Assembly: GCA_964553795.1 (NCBI GenBank)
Contig: CAZKMR010000008.1
Span: 1 to 64,000 of the forward strand
Direction: 5' to 3'
Length of the DNA stretch: 64,000 nt
Origin: JADLHS01 sp964553795
GTDB lineage: Bacteria; Verrucomicrobiota; Verrucomicrobiia; Limisphaerales; JADLHS01
Made by a program: the position numbers and the translations under genes. Positions 16,798 through 26,213 of the stretch are shown piece by piece. The notes under the pieces are model-generated. The model saw nothing but the letters and a program-made list of their open reading frames with translations. It had not been told where the DNA came from and did not search any database. Within the stretch, counting starts at the first letter, position 1, and the number at the start of each line of letters is the position of its first letter.

Positions 16798-19302
16798 ATG
16801 CCCGTACGCATTTACGAAATCTCGAAGAAGCTTGGCTTGGAAAACAAAGAAATCCTCGCCACAGCGAAAGCCTTGGGCATTGCCGCCGCTAAAGTCCCGT
16901 CCAGTTCGCTCGACAAAATCACCGCCGAATATCTCGAAGAGGAAATCCTCAAGGCGCACCCGGACGTTGCCGCCAAACTAAAACCCACCGCCGCTCCCGC
17001 GCCCGAACCCAAACCCGCGCCGGTCGAGCAAAAAATCGAAATCATCAAGGCGCCCGAGCCGCCACCGGAAGCACCGGCGGAACCTACACCCGAGCCACTG
17101 CCGCCCCCAGTTGAAGCGGCCGCGCCGACGGAAGCACCAGCGACACCACCCGAGCCGGAGGTTGCGCCCGAAGCCCCCGTGACGCCGCCACCGGCACCGA
17201 GCGCTCCGCCAACCCCCGTTGCGCCAGCAAAGCCGCCCGAACCGCCCAAGCCCCGGGTCGGCGAGAAAGTAGGTTTCATTCAACTGACACCCCGCCCGCA
17301 GCCAAAAGCGCCGGAGCGCGGCGGCAAACCCGCAGGCCGTCCGACCCCATCTGGCCAGACTGAATTCACGCGGCGCGGCGACACCCAACAATTTCGCCGT
17401 GGCCCCGGTGGTCCCGGCCAGCGTTTTCCGGGGCAGCAACGTCCCCCGGCAGGCGGTCGCTCCGCGGAACCGGCCAAACCCGCGGCACCCCGCTTTGCGT
17501 TGCCGGCAGACGCGCAGGTCATCACCATCAAACCACCCATCGTGGTGCGCGAGCTGGCCGAAGCCCTCAAGCAAAAACCCTTCAAGATTATTGCCGACCT
17601 CATGGAGGCGGGGGTCTTCGCCAACGTCAATCAGGCGATTGACGAAAAGGTCGCCATTCAGGTTTGCGCCAAATACGGCGTTAAATTTGAAGTGGAAAAA
17701 CGTGCCAAGGGCGAAGGCCAGGTCCACAAGGTCGAGAAAAAGATTGAGGTCGATACCGAAGATAAACCTGAAGATCTCAAACCGCGTCCGCCGGTCGTGA
17801 CCATCATGGGGCACGTGGACCACGGCAAAACTTCGCTGCTCGACGTCATTCGCAAAGCCAACGTCGCGGCTGGTGAAGCGGGTGGCATCACTCAACATAT
17901 CGGCGCCTACACCATTTCGTTCCCGCATCCCGAGCGAAAGAACGATCTGCAACAAATCACGTTCCTCGATACGCCGGGTCACGCCGCGTTCAGCTCCATG
18001 CGCGCGCGCGGGGCTAATGTCACTGACATCGTCGTTTTGGTGGTTGCGGCCAACGACGGGGTAATGCCGCAAACCCTCGAAGCGTTGAATCACGCCAAGG
18101 CGGCGAAAGTTCCAATCATCGTCGCGGTCAACAAGATCGATCACCCCAACGCAAACGGGATGAAAGTGCGACAACAGTTGCAGGAAAAAGGCCTCGCTCC
18201 CGACGATTGGGGTGGCGACACCATTTTCGTGGACTGCTCGGCCCTCACGAAACAAGGCGTGGACAAGCTGCTGGAGATGATTCTACTGCAAGCGGATTTG
18301 CTTGAGTTGAAAGCAAACCCAGACCGGAACGCGAAAGGTAACGTCATCGAATCCGGCATCGAACCCGGCGGTCCGATGGCCACCGTGCTCGTGCGCAAAG
18401 GCACACTGCGTCGCGGCGACGTCATCATTTGCGGTGAATACTACGGCAAAGCGCGCGCCCTCATTAATGAAGAAGGCAAACGCCTGGATGAAGCGACTCC
18501 GTCAGTGGCGGTGAAAGTCCTTGGCTTAAATGGCGTCCCCGACGCGGGCGCTGAATTCATGGTCGTGGACGATGAGCGCGCCGCCCGCGAACTCGCGGAG
18601 GAGCGTCGCATGGCTGGCCGCGCGGAAACGCTCGAAGCCAAATCCAAAGTCACGCTGGAGAACCTTTTTGCCACGCTCGACGAACAGCAGGGCAAAATGC
18701 TTAAAGTCGTGGTTAAAGCCGACACCCAGGGTTCAGTCGAAGCCATTGTGGACGCGCTCAACAAAATCGAATCGGACAAGGTTTCGCTGGAAGTCATTCA
18801 CAGCGACGTGGGCGCAATTACCGAAAATGATGTCGCGCTCGCCTCGGCTTCCAAGGGCATTATCCTTGGTTTCCATACCCGCGTGGACAGCACTGCGGCG
18901 GAAAAAGCCAAGCACGAGAGCGTTCAGATCAAACTTTACGCGATCATCTATGAGTTGATCGATGACGTGAAGAACGGCATGGCTGGCTTGCTTGATCCGG
19001 TGAGTAAGGAAGTCATTGTCGGCGCCGCGGAAGTTCGGCAGGTGTTCAATTTGTCCAAGGGCGTGCCCGTGGCCGGCTCAATGGTCTCGAGTGGTCGCAT
19101 CGTGCGCGGCAAAGTTCGCGTGCGCCGCCGAAAGGATGTAATCTACGAAGGCGTCACGCAGTCATTGCGCCGCTTCCAGGATGAAGTGAACGAAGTGCGC
19201 GCGGGCATGGAGTGCGGTATCCGCATCGAAGGATTTACTGAAATCGCGGTAGGTGACGTCATTGAGTGCTATACCGTCGAGAAGGTCGCGCAAAAACTGT
19301 GA
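16798..19302 (+). CDS. infB: translation initiation factor IF-2
   Basis: 834 residues. An IF2 N-terminal subdomain (MPVRIYEISKKLGLENKEI) begins the protein, followed by a Pro/Ala/Glu-rich linker (about 60-155) and a Gly/Arg-rich stretch (about 165-220), then a second N-terminal-type subdomain (VVRELAEALKQKPFKIIADL). The GTPase domain has G1 GHVDHGKT (about 338), G3 DTPGH, G4 NKID and G5 SAL. Domains II-IV, including the initiator-tRNA-binding C-terminus, are complete to the end. IF-2 places fMet-tRNA on the 30S subunit. The gap of 85 bases after nusA and 33 bases to rbfA fit one operon. Confidence 0.98.
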   Translation: MPVRIYEISKKLGLENKEILATAKALGIAAAKVPSSSLDKITAEYLEEEILKAHPDVAAKLKPTAAPAPEPKPAPVEQKIEIIKAPEPPPEAPAEPTPEPLPPPVEAAAPTEAPATPPEPEVAPEAPVTPPPAPSAPPTPVAPAKPPEPPKPRVGEKVGFIQLTPRPQPKAPERGGKPAGRPTPSGQTEFTRRGDTQQFRRGPGGPGQRFPGQQRPPAGGRSAEPAKPAAPRFALPADAQVITIKPPIVVRELAEALKQKPFKIIADLMEAGVFANVNQAIDEKVAIQVCAKYGVKFEVEKRAKGEGQVHKVEKKIEVDTEDKPEDLKPRPPVVTIMGHVDHGKTSLLDVIRKANVAAGEAGGITQHIGAYTISFPHPERKNDLQQITFLDTPGHAAFSSMRARGANVTDIVVLVVAANDGVMPQTLEALNHAKAAKVPIIVAVNKIDHPNANGMKVRQQLQEKGLAPDDWGGDTIFVDCSALTKQGVDKLLEMILLQADLLELKANPDRNAKGNVIESGIEPGGPMATVLVRKGTLRRGDVIICGEYYGKARALINEEGKRLDEATPSVAVKVLGLNGVPDAGAEFMVVDDERAARELAEERRMAGRAETLEAKSKVTLENLFATLDEQQGKMLKVVVKADTQGSVEAIVDALNKIESDKVSLEVIHSDVGAITENDVALASASKGIILGFHTRVDSTAAEKAKHESVQIKLYAIIYELIDDVKNGMAGLLDPVSKEVIVGAAEVRQVFNLSKGVPVAGSMVSSGRIVRGKVRVRRRKDVIYEGVTQSLRRFQDEVNEVRAGMECGIRIEGFTEIAVGDVIECYTVEKVAQKL

Positions 19303-19335
19303 CCCGATTGTGGTCACCGGCCGTGGTTTATCGTT

Positions 19336-19710
19336 ATGCCTACTCTTCGTCACCAACGAGTCAAAGAATTGCTCAAGCGCGCCATCGGTGAGGTGATCCG
19401 GCGCGAGTTCAACGTCACCGACGTCGGCTTGATTTCTGTCAACGATGTTGAGTGCGCGGGTGATTTTAAGTCCGCCGTGGTTTACGTCAGCATCCTCGGC
19501 AATGCCGACCAACAGAAACGTGCGCTGGCGGTTTTGGAAGAACAGCGCGGTCGGATCCAGGGCTTGATGGCCAAAGCCGTCGTGCTGAAATACACCCCGA
19601 CTCTGAAATTTGTCGTGGACGATTCGCTCGTCCGCGGCAATCGCGTCATGCAAATCATCGAAGAACTGGAGCAGCAGTCTCCCGTCCAGCCGCACCCAGC
19701 GAAGGAATAG
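19336..19710 (+). CDS. rbfA: 30S ribosome-binding factor RbfA
   Basis: 124 residues, the normal length for this KH-fold maturation factor. The opening HQRVKELLKRAIGEVIRREF, the middle DFKSAVVYVSILG, and the end LKYTPTLKFVVDDSLVRGNR are family hallmarks. It binds the 17S rRNA 5' region during late 30S assembly. It is located between infB and nrnA, as in many bacteria. Confidence 0.95.
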   Translation: MPTLRHQRVKELLKRAIGEVIRREFNVTDVGLISVNDVECAGDFKSAVVYVSILGNADQQKRALAVLEEQRGRIQGLMAKAVVLKYTPTLKFVVDDSLVRGNRVMQIIEELEQQSPVQPHPAKE

Positions 19711-19723
19711 GCCGACGCTGCTG

Positions 19724-20707
19724 ATGAAATCCCATCCTCAAATCATCGACCGCATCCTCGACACGATTCGCGAGGCGAAAACCATCTGCGTCGCCGGCCA
19801 CATTCGACCCGACGGCGATTGCATCGGCTCCCAACTTGGGCTGACGCTCGCGCTCCGCGCCCTCGATAAACAAGTGGTTTGCTGGAATCAGGACGCCATT
19901 CCGCAGAAATATCGCTTTCTCGATCCCAACAAGGACTTTGCCAAACCCAAATCCGGCGAAACCTTTGATCTGGTCATCGCCACCGATTGCGCCAGCTACG
20001 AACGGCTTGGCACCGTCACCGACTTCATCAAGGAACGAAAACTCCTGATCAACATTGATCATCACGCCAGCAACACCCGCTACGGCGACATCAATTGGGT
20101 TTCTCCGCATGAACCTTCCACCGGCGAACTGATTTATCGCCTGCTCAAAATTGCGCATTGGCCGATCACCAAGCCGATTGCCGATTGCTTGTTCACCGCC
20201 GTCAGCACCGACACCGGTTCATTTCAATATTCGACCACGCGACCGGGAACCTTTCACGTCGGCGCCGAATTGGTCACGCGCGGCGCGGATCTCGCAAAAA
20301 TTTGCGATGAGGTGTATCAGTCGTTTCCCCTCTCCCGGGCCCGATTACTGAAGCACATCTACAATAAATTCAAACTGACGCACGATAACCAGATCGCCTA
20401 TTTCTGGCTGAAGAAAACCGACCTTTCCCGCACGGGCGCGGACACCAACGACACGGAAGGTTTAATTGATCATATTCGCGCCATCGAACCCGTCGTCGTC
20501 GCATGTGTTTTCGAGGAAATCGAACCCGAACTCACCCGCATCAGCCTTCGCTCCAAGGATAAAAGAGTGAACGTCAGTGACATTGCCGGCCAGTTTGGCG
20601 GCGGTGGTCACCCCGCCGCCGCCGGAGCCCGGATCGAGGGTCGCCCGCTGTCGGTGCAACGTCGTGTCGTCGCCGCCATCAAAAAGGCGCTCAACTCGTC
20701 GAAGTAA
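19724..20707 (+). CDS. nrnA: bifunctional oligoribonuclease / PAP phosphatase NrnA
   Basis: 327 residues from ATG 19724 (MKSHPQIIDRILDTI). DHH-family metal ligands are in GHIRPDGDCIGSQ, VIATDCASYERLG and DHHASNTRYGD. The C-terminal DHHA1 domain ends with FGGGGHPAAAGARIEG. The enzyme degrades 2-5 nt RNAs and dephosphorylates 3',5'-pAp; it acts in the cytoplasm. The position rbfA-nrnA-truB is common outside the gamma-proteobacteria. It starts 13 bases after rbfA and ends 5 bases before truB. Confidence 0.95.
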   Translation: MKSHPQIIDRILDTIREAKTICVAGHIRPDGDCIGSQLGLTLALRALDKQVVCWNQDAIPQKYRFLDPNKDFAKPKSGETFDLVIATDCASYERLGTVTDFIKERKLLINIDHHASNTRYGDINWVSPHEPSTGELIYRLLKIAHWPITKPIADCLFTAVSTDTGSFQYSTTRPGTFHVGAELVTRGADLAKICDEVYQSFPLSRARLLKHIYNKFKLTHDNQIAYFWLKKTDLSRTGADTNDTEGLIDHIRAIEPVVVACVFEEIEPELTRISLRSKDKRVNVSDIAGQFGGGGHPAAAGARIEGRPLSVQRRVVAAIKKALNSSK

Positions 20708-20712
20708 TTTCC

Positions 20713-21429
20713 ATGCAAGATTTCTCCGCGCTCGACGGTGCGCTGCTCATTGATAAACCCTCCGGCGTCACGTCCCACGATGTCGTGGCCGCCATTCGCC
20801 GCAAGTTCGGCATCAAAAAAGTCGGCCACTGCGGCACGCTCGATCCCAATGCGACCGGCTTGCTCATCATCGTGCTGGGGCGCGCCACAAAGTTGTCGGA
20901 GCGATTGATGTCGGATGACAAGGTTTACGAGGGCACGATCAAATTCGGTGAAAGCACCGATAGTTACGACGCCGACGGCGAGATCACTGCTTCCCTGCCC
21001 GTCATGCCGATGACGCTGGAACAATTGAACGAAGAAGCTGCGACGTTCATCGGCGATCAGATGCAAGTGCCACCGATGGTTTCCGCGATCAAGAAAGGCG
21101 GCGTCCCGCTCTACAAACTCGCGCGCAAAGGCGTGGAAGTGGAACGCGAACCGCGCCTGATCCACATCTACAATTTCCGCTTTACGAGCTACGTCGAACC
21201 GCTGGGCACGTTCAAACTCGCCTGCACAAAAGGAACGTACGTTCGCAGCGTTGCACATGACTTGGGACAAAAACTCGGCTGCGGCGCCCACCTGGCCACG
21301 CTGCGTCGCAGTGTCTCGGGCAAGTTCGATGTGACGGACGCAAAGACGCTGGACGCGATTTTGAACCTGTCCACGGCGGAATTGGAAAAACTCGTTCTGC
21401 CATTCTTGAAACTAGCCGCCACCGCCTAA
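20713..21429 (+). CDS. truB: tRNA pseudouridine-55 synthase
   Basis: 238 residues. The catalytic aspartate is Asp44 in HCGTLDPNATGLL; LLIDKPSGVTSHDVV and CTKGTYVRSVAHDLG are the other TruB signatures. It makes the universal pseudouridine in the tRNA T-loop. It is shorter than the E. coli enzyme (about 314 residues) because the C-terminal PUA domain is lacking, which is common in other phyla. It is separated from nrnA by 5 bases and from ribF by 12. Confidence 0.96.
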   Translation: MQDFSALDGALLIDKPSGVTSHDVVAAIRRKFGIKKVGHCGTLDPNATGLLIIVLGRATKLSERLMSDDKVYEGTIKFGESTDSYDADGEITASLPVMPMTLEQLNEEAATFIGDQMQVPPMVSAIKKGGVPLYKLARKGVEVEREPRLIHIYNFRFTSYVEPLGTFKLACTKGTYVRSVAHDLGQKLGCGAHLATLRRSVSGKFDVTDAKTLDAILNLSTAELEKLVLPFLKLAATA

Positions 21430-21441
21430 ACCACCCGCGCG

Positions 21442-22365
21442 ATGCAACTCATCAGCGCCGCCAAAGAACTCGCTAATGGCAGCCGCAAAGTCTGCCTCGC
21501 CATCGGTGTTTTCGACGGCGTGCATCTCGGCCATCAACAAATCATCCGTCAATCCGTCAATGACGCCCGCCAACACGAAGCCACCGCTTTGGTGGTCACC
21601 TTTGACAAACATCCCAGCGTTATTGTGGCGCCCGACCACGTCCCGCCATTGATTTATTCCCGACCGCAAAAAATCCGGGCCATTGAATCGCTCGGCGCGG
21701 ACGCGTTGCTGGAGATTCCGTTTAACCGGGAGTTCAGCGAACAAACCGGCGAGGGGTTCATCCGTCAACTCGTGCGCGAGTTGGGAAAAATTCAGAGCAT
21801 CTGTGTGGGCGCGGACTTTGTGTTCGGCCACAGGCGCAGCGGCAACGTCGCCCTGCTCCGCCAGCTCGGCAGTGAACTGAATTTTCAAGTGCATGGCCTT
21901 GCTGCCGTCGCGCTTGATGGTCAAACCGTCAGCAGTACGCGCATTCGCGATGCCATCCGCGCGGGCGATTTCGATGCTGCCAGTCAAATGCTGGGCCGCG
22001 CTTACTCACTTGCCGGAACAGTCATTCGCGGCGATCAGCTCGGGCAAAAAATCGGTTTCCCCACCGCCAATCTCGACACCACCGGAATGCTACTGCCGCC
22101 GAACGGCGTTTACGCTGCGCATGCCCGCCTCGGAGAAAAAACGCATCGCGCCGTGCTCAACATCGGCATTCGCCCAACCCTTCAGAACCCCTCGCCCACT
22201 CCGCGTGTCGAGGTTCACCTACTGGATTTTGCAGGCGAAATCTACGGACAGGAGTTGGAAATAACTTTCGTCAAAAGGCTTCGCGGTGAACAAAAGTTTC
22301 CTTCGCTCGAATCTCTCCGAGAGCAAATTCAGAAGGATGTCGCTGCCGCCCGAAGCAGTTTTTGA
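21442..22365 (+). CDS. ribF: bifunctional riboflavin kinase / FAD synthetase
   Basis: 307 residues. The N-terminal FMN adenylyltransferase half has GVFDGVHLGHQQII and VSSTRIRDAIRAGD. The C-terminal riboflavin kinase half has GQKIGFPTANLD and ends with the helix KRLRGEQKFPSLESLREQI. It converts riboflavin to FMN and then FAD. It is the last gene of the tightly packed nusA operon; a gap of 132 bases follows. Confidence 0.96.
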   Translation: MQLISAAKELANGSRKVCLAIGVFDGVHLGHQQIIRQSVNDARQHEATALVVTFDKHPSVIVAPDHVPPLIYSRPQKIRAIESLGADALLEIPFNREFSEQTGEGFIRQLVRELGKIQSICVGADFVFGHRRSGNVALLRQLGSELNFQVHGLAAVALDGQTVSSTRIRDAIRAGDFDAASQMLGRAYSLAGTVIRGDQLGQKIGFPTANLDTTGMLLPPNGVYAAHARLGEKTHRAVLNIGIRPTLQNPSPTPRVEVHLLDFAGEIYGQELEITFVKRLRGEQKFPSLESLREQIQKDVAAARSSF

Positions 22366-22497
22366 TTCGGGCAAGGAAATATTCGGCATAGGGATACAAT
22401 CTGATTTCCCAAGCTATTTTGATTCCCTTGCCGAACATTCCATTGCCTCGGTTTCCCGGCTTGCGCTCACGTCCTCAGAAACTAAACTCCGCGCCCG

Positions 22498-24702
22498 ATG
22501 TTTGACCTGAGCACGCTCAATCCGCCGCAACGCCTCGCTGTTGAAACAATCAACGGCCCGGTGTTGATCCTCGCAGGCGCGGGCACGGGCAAAACGCGCG
22601 TCATCACCCATCGCATCGCGTATTTGATCCGCAAGAAAGTCGCGCCGGGAAACATTCTCGCCGTCACGTTCACCAACAAAGCGGCGCGCGAAATGCAGGA
22701 GCGCGTGCGCAAGCTGTTGCCGCCGCCGCAGAAAAAGGAGAGCGGCGAGAAACCGGAGCGCCCCACCATCTGCACGTTTCACTCGCTGTGCGTTCGCATT
22801 TTGCGTCAGCACATCGAGAAACTCGGCTACAAACGCAACTTCGTCATCTACGACGAATCCGAGCAACTCGGCGCGATCAAAAAGATTCTCGCCAACATTT
22901 CGGCCAAAGGCGAGAAGACCGATCCCTCCGCCGTGCTTGGCATGTTGAGCAAATTCAAGAACGGCGGCGAACGCTCGGCGCTGTTCGGCGATCCCAACGT
23001 CCGCGCGTTGGCGCAACACGTGGCGAAGCGTTACGAAACCGCCCTCCACGCTTGCAACGCGGTGGACTTCGACGACCTGATTTTGCTCACGCTGCGCTTG
23101 TTCCGCGAGCATCCGGATGCGTTGGAAGCGTGTCGAAACAAGTATCGCTTTGTGATGGTGGACGAGTATCAGGACACGAATGCCGCGCAATTCGAGCTGG
23201 TTCACTCGCTCACAAAGGAGCATCGCAACTTCTGCGTTGTCGGCGACGATGACCAGAGCATTTACGGCTGGCGCGGCGCGGAGATCGCGAATCTACTGAA
23301 TCTCGAACAGCACTTCCCTGAGGTGAAGGTCATCAAGCTGGAGCAAAACTACCGCTCCACGAACACCATTCTCAACGCCGCTAACGCGTTGATCAAAAAC
23401 AACGCGCGTCGGCGCGTCAAAACGCTTTGGTCCGACAAAGGCGCGGGCACGAAGATTTCCCTGCGCGCTTTCGAAACGGATGAAGACGAGGCTCGCGAAG
23501 TTGTTGCCGCGATTGAATTCAGCCGTTTGGCGCGACGCGTTACGTGGGCGCAAAACGCCATTCTGTTTCGCACGAATTTGCAGTCGCGCCCGATTGAAAC
23601 TGCGCTGCGAGCGGCGGGCGTTCGTTATCATCTGATCGGCGGGCAAAGTTTCTTCGACCGGCGCGAAATCCGCGATTTACTCGCGTATCTCAAGACTTTT
23701 CTCAATCCAAACGACGACATCAGCCTGTTGCGCATTGCCAACACGCCCGCCCGCGGCTTGAGCGACGTGACGATGGAACGGCTGCTCGGCGCGAGTCACG
23801 AGCGGAAAGAATCTGTTTTTGCCTCGATGAAGAATCCGATGGTGACCACCACGTTTCAAACGCGCACTCGCGAGGCGATTGAAGAGTTTGTCCAACTGGT
23901 GGAACGCACGCGGAGTGAATTGATTGCCCGCTCCCGTTTTGAACCTGGTAGCAGCCGACGTGAGGAGGCTCACATTCCAGCCAACGAGCCTGGTCAAAGT
24001 CTCTTCACATCGGCTGCTCCGATTGAAAACGATTCGCAATCGCCGTCTCCGCTCGCCTCGGGAGCGAGCCAGGGTGAGGGCGAGCGACAGAGCAAATACA
24101 AATTTGAACCCGGCACGCTCGCCGCGTGGACGGACGGTTTCCTCACCGACACCGGCTACTACGCGGAATTGCGTCGCTCCGAGAAAAACATCGAAGCCGC
24201 CGACAATCGCATCCGCAACCTGAAGGAATTCATCGCCACGATGGACGACCATGTCTCGCCGCAAGCCACCTTGCATGACCGGTTGCTGGAATTTCTGGAG
24301 ACGGTGACGCTTGATTCGGATCGCGAAGATGAAGAGGAGAAAGCCGGTGACGCCGTAACGCTAATCACAATGCATTCGTGCAAAGGATTGGAATTTCCGC
24401 ACGTTTACATCGTGGGACTGGAGGACGGTTTGCTGCCGCACTCACGCTCCAAAGTGGAAGGCACGTTGGATGAAGAGCGACGGTTGTTCTACGTCGCCGT
24501 AACGCGCGCGATGTTGAGCCTCACTATCAGTCATTGCGCCGGACGGAAGAAATACGGTCAGGTGATGCCGTGTCATCCCTCGCAGTTTCTGAAAGAACTG
24601 CCCGCTGATTTGGTTGAAACCGAGGACGAGAAGTCCAAGAAGCCAGTGGAGTTGAACACGGGAAAGAATCTCTTTGCTGCGATGCGCGCAGCAGCGGAAT
24701 AG
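22498..24702 (+). CDS. UvrD/PcrA-type 3'-5' DNA helicase with repeat-derived insertion
   Basis: 734 residues. SF1 helicase motifs: Walker A LAGAGTGKTRVITHRIAYL (about 22-40), Ia FTNKAAREM, II DEYQDTNAAQFEL, III DDDQSIYGWRG, IV NYRSTNTILNAA, V TMHSCKGLEFPHVYIVG, and VI EERRLFYVAVTRA. Such enzymes unwind DNA in nucleotide excision repair, mismatch repair and removal of RecA. Residues about 478-535, in the 2B-subdomain region, are an unusual low-complexity insertion encoded by two palindromic elements (23950-24018 and 24050-24086). The frame is intact through it and all later motifs are present, so the protein is probably functional. It could be called uvrD or pcrA; I cannot separate them. Confidence 0.93.
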   Translation: MFDLSTLNPPQRLAVETINGPVLILAGAGTGKTRVITHRIAYLIRKKVAPGNILAVTFTNKAAREMQERVRKLLPPPQKKESGEKPERPTICTFHSLCVRILRQHIEKLGYKRNFVIYDESEQLGAIKKILANISAKGEKTDPSAVLGMLSKFKNGGERSALFGDPNVRALAQHVAKRYETALHACNAVDFDDLILLTLRLFREHPDALEACRNKYRFVMVDEYQDTNAAQFELVHSLTKEHRNFCVVGDDDQSIYGWRGAEIANLLNLEQHFPEVKVIKLEQNYRSTNTILNAANALIKNNARRRVKTLWSDKGAGTKISLRAFETDEDEAREVVAAIEFSRLARRVTWAQNAILFRTNLQSRPIETALRAAGVRYHLIGGQSFFDRREIRDLLAYLKTFLNPNDDISLLRIANTPARGLSDVTMERLLGASHERKESVFASMKNPMVTTTFQTRTREAIEEFVQLVERTRSELIARSRFEPGSSRREEAHIPANEPGQSLFTSAAPIENDSQSPSPLASGASQGEGERQSKYKFEPGTLAAWTDGFLTDTGYYAELRRSEKNIEAADNRIRNLKEFIATMDDHVSPQATLHDRLLEFLETVTLDSDREDEEEKAGDAVTLITMHSCKGLEFPHVYIVGLEDGLLPHSRSKVEGTLDEERRLFYVAVTRAMLSLTISHCAGRKKYGQVMPCHPSQFLKELPADLVETEDEKSKKPVELNTGKNLFAAMRAAAE
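23950..24018 (+). repeat. 69-bp inverted-repeat (REP/MITE-like) element inside the helicase gene
   Basis: The arms agcagccgacgtgagga (23950-23966) and tcttcacatcggctgct (24002-24018) are inverted repeats matching at 15 of 17 positions. The element is 69 bases, exactly 23 codons, and is read in frame as SSRREEAH...SLFTSAAP. I recall near-identical RREEAH/TSAA peptides scattered through verrucomicrobial proteins, which suggests a dispersed mobile palindrome. Confidence 0.75.
24050..24086 (+). repeat. second palindromic repeat inside the helicase gene
   Basis: cgctcgcc (24050-24057) and ggcgagcg (24079-24086) are perfect 8-base inverted repeats around a 21-base centre. Read on the minus strand it contains ccctcaccctggctcg, resembling the family at 34344-34384. 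Confidence 0.6.
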
Positions 24703-24721
24703 CCTGCCTGCACTTCAATCC

Positions 24722-26071
24722 TTACCCGACGAAGCTGTAGTCATACGGCTTCCGCATTTCGCGCGCGAGATGCGTATTCGCTTCACTCGCATTGTCGCCG
24801 ACGAAGACTTCGCTCTTGGCATCCCAACGCAACTTTTTGCCAGTGCGCAACGCGATGACGATCAAATGTCCCACCACCGCGGAGCGATGCCCGGTTTCCA
24901 CCGAACAAATCGGCTCTTGGCGCGAGCGCACGCAATCGAAAAAATTTCCCATGTGATCATGCGAGACCGGCAACTTGACGGCATTCTCCGGCAAGGGCGT
25001 TTCGATGATCGCATCATTGCTGGCAGATAGATCAGACCGATTGACCCAAATCCAACCGTCCGTGCCCTCGAATTTCAACCCGTTGCGCTGGCCTTGCGGA
25101 TTGATTACCGCGCCATAAGGACTGTCGTCCGGCGTCGTCTTCACAATTTGTTTTACGTCATTGCTCCAAGTGAGCGTGGCTTCAAATTCAGAGGGCGTTG
25201 TGAATCCGCCGGGAATCGTTTGCGACAACGCCCGCGCCTCAATCTCCACCGGACCATCCTCGCCGATGGCCCAGCGCGCGATATCGTTGTGATGCGCGCC
25301 CCAATCCGTCACCGGGCCGCCGGAATAATCAAACCACCACCGGAACGAACCGTGCGTCCGCTCCTTCAAGTATTCCACCTGCGGCGCTTGCCCCAACCAA
25401 TAATCCCAGTGGAATCCGACGGGAACTGGCGTGGGTTTGAATGGCCCGCCGCGAATTCCCGCCGGCACAAACACATTCACCTGCTTGAGCTTCCCGATGC
25501 GACCATTGCGCACCAACTCGCACGCGAGACGGAACTTCTTATCGCTACGCTGCTGCGTGCCGGTTTGAAGAACAACGCCGTTACTGCGGACTGCTTTGAT
25601 CAATTGTTTGCCTTCATCAATCGTCAAGGTCAGCGGTTTCTCCGCGTAAACATCCTTATTCGCTTTCGCAGCCGCGAGATTGATTAGCGTGTGCCAATGG
25701 TCCGGCGTCGCCTGCACGATGACATTCACATCATCGCGCTCCATGACTTTCCGGAAATCGGTGAACTTCGCCGGCGTCTTTTCACCTTTGGTAAATTGCT
25801 TCGCCGCCTGCTCCACGTGACGCTCGTCCACATCGCACACGGCCACGATGTCGCCGAACCGACTCGCGTTCTGCGCGTCGCCGCGCCCCATGCCGCCACA
25901 GCCAATCAGAGCGATGCCGGGCCGATTATTCGCGCTGGTGGGTTTTGGCGTGGATTCCACCGCGAATGCCAACTCCCGCTCCACAAACCACAGCGGCGAA
26001 CCCGTGACCGCCGCGGTCACTGCACAACGATTCAAGAACGAGCGCCGTGAAATTTGAATCGACTTGGACAT
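24722..26071 (-). CDS. Gfo/Idh/MocA-family oxidoreductase, exported
   Basis: 449 residues from ATG 26071 (MSKSIQISRRSFLNRCAV); the longer upstream frame runs through the intergenic region. The twin-arginine-type signal SRRSFLNRCAVTAAV suggests export folded with its cofactor. The NAD(P)-binding fingerprint is IALIGCGGMGRGDA (about residues 53-66), followed by the C-terminal beta-sheet domain with EKPLTL and DWGAHHNDIARWA. Family members oxidise or epimerise sugars and inositols; the TAT-exported branch is abundant in Verrucomicrobia and Planctomycetes. Substrate unknown. Divergent from ilvD with 142 bases between. Confidence 0.88.
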   Translation of the reverse strand: MSKSIQISRRSFLNRCAVTAAVTGSPLWFVERELAFAVESTPKPTSANNRPGIALIGCGGMGRGDAQNASRFGDIVAVCDVDERHVEQAAKQFTKGEKTPAKFTDFRKVMERDDVNVIVQATPDHWHTLINLAAAKANKDVYAEKPLTLTIDEGKQLIKAVRSNGVVLQTGTQQRSDKKFRLACELVRNGRIGKLKQVNVFVPAGIRGGPFKPTPVPVGFHWDYWLGQAPQVEYLKERTHGSFRWWFDYSGGPVTDWGAHHNDIARWAIGEDGPVEIEARALSQTIPGGFTTPSEFEATLTWSNDVKQIVKTTPDDSPYGAVINPQGQRNGLKFEGTDGWIWVNRSDLSASNDAIIETPLPENAVKLPVSHDHMGNFFDCVRSRQEPICSVETGHRSAVVGHLIVIALRTGKKLRWDAKSEVFVGDNASEANTHLAREMRKPYDYSFVG

Positions 26072-26213
26072 GTAATCAGTTAACGGATGGAGCGTCATGC
26101 GTGCAAGCTTCGTCGCCTCGTCAAAACTCACGACATGCATCGAAATTCCTGTCGTTTGATCGCACCACGGCCACCTTGCTCCCCTGCCCGGTTTTCGGCA
26201 CACTGGGCGTCCG

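Noticed and set aside
23930..24100. Intein or frameshift in the helicase gene
   Set aside because: The insert is too short for an intein, lacks splice-site residues, and the frame and all downstream helicase motifs are intact.
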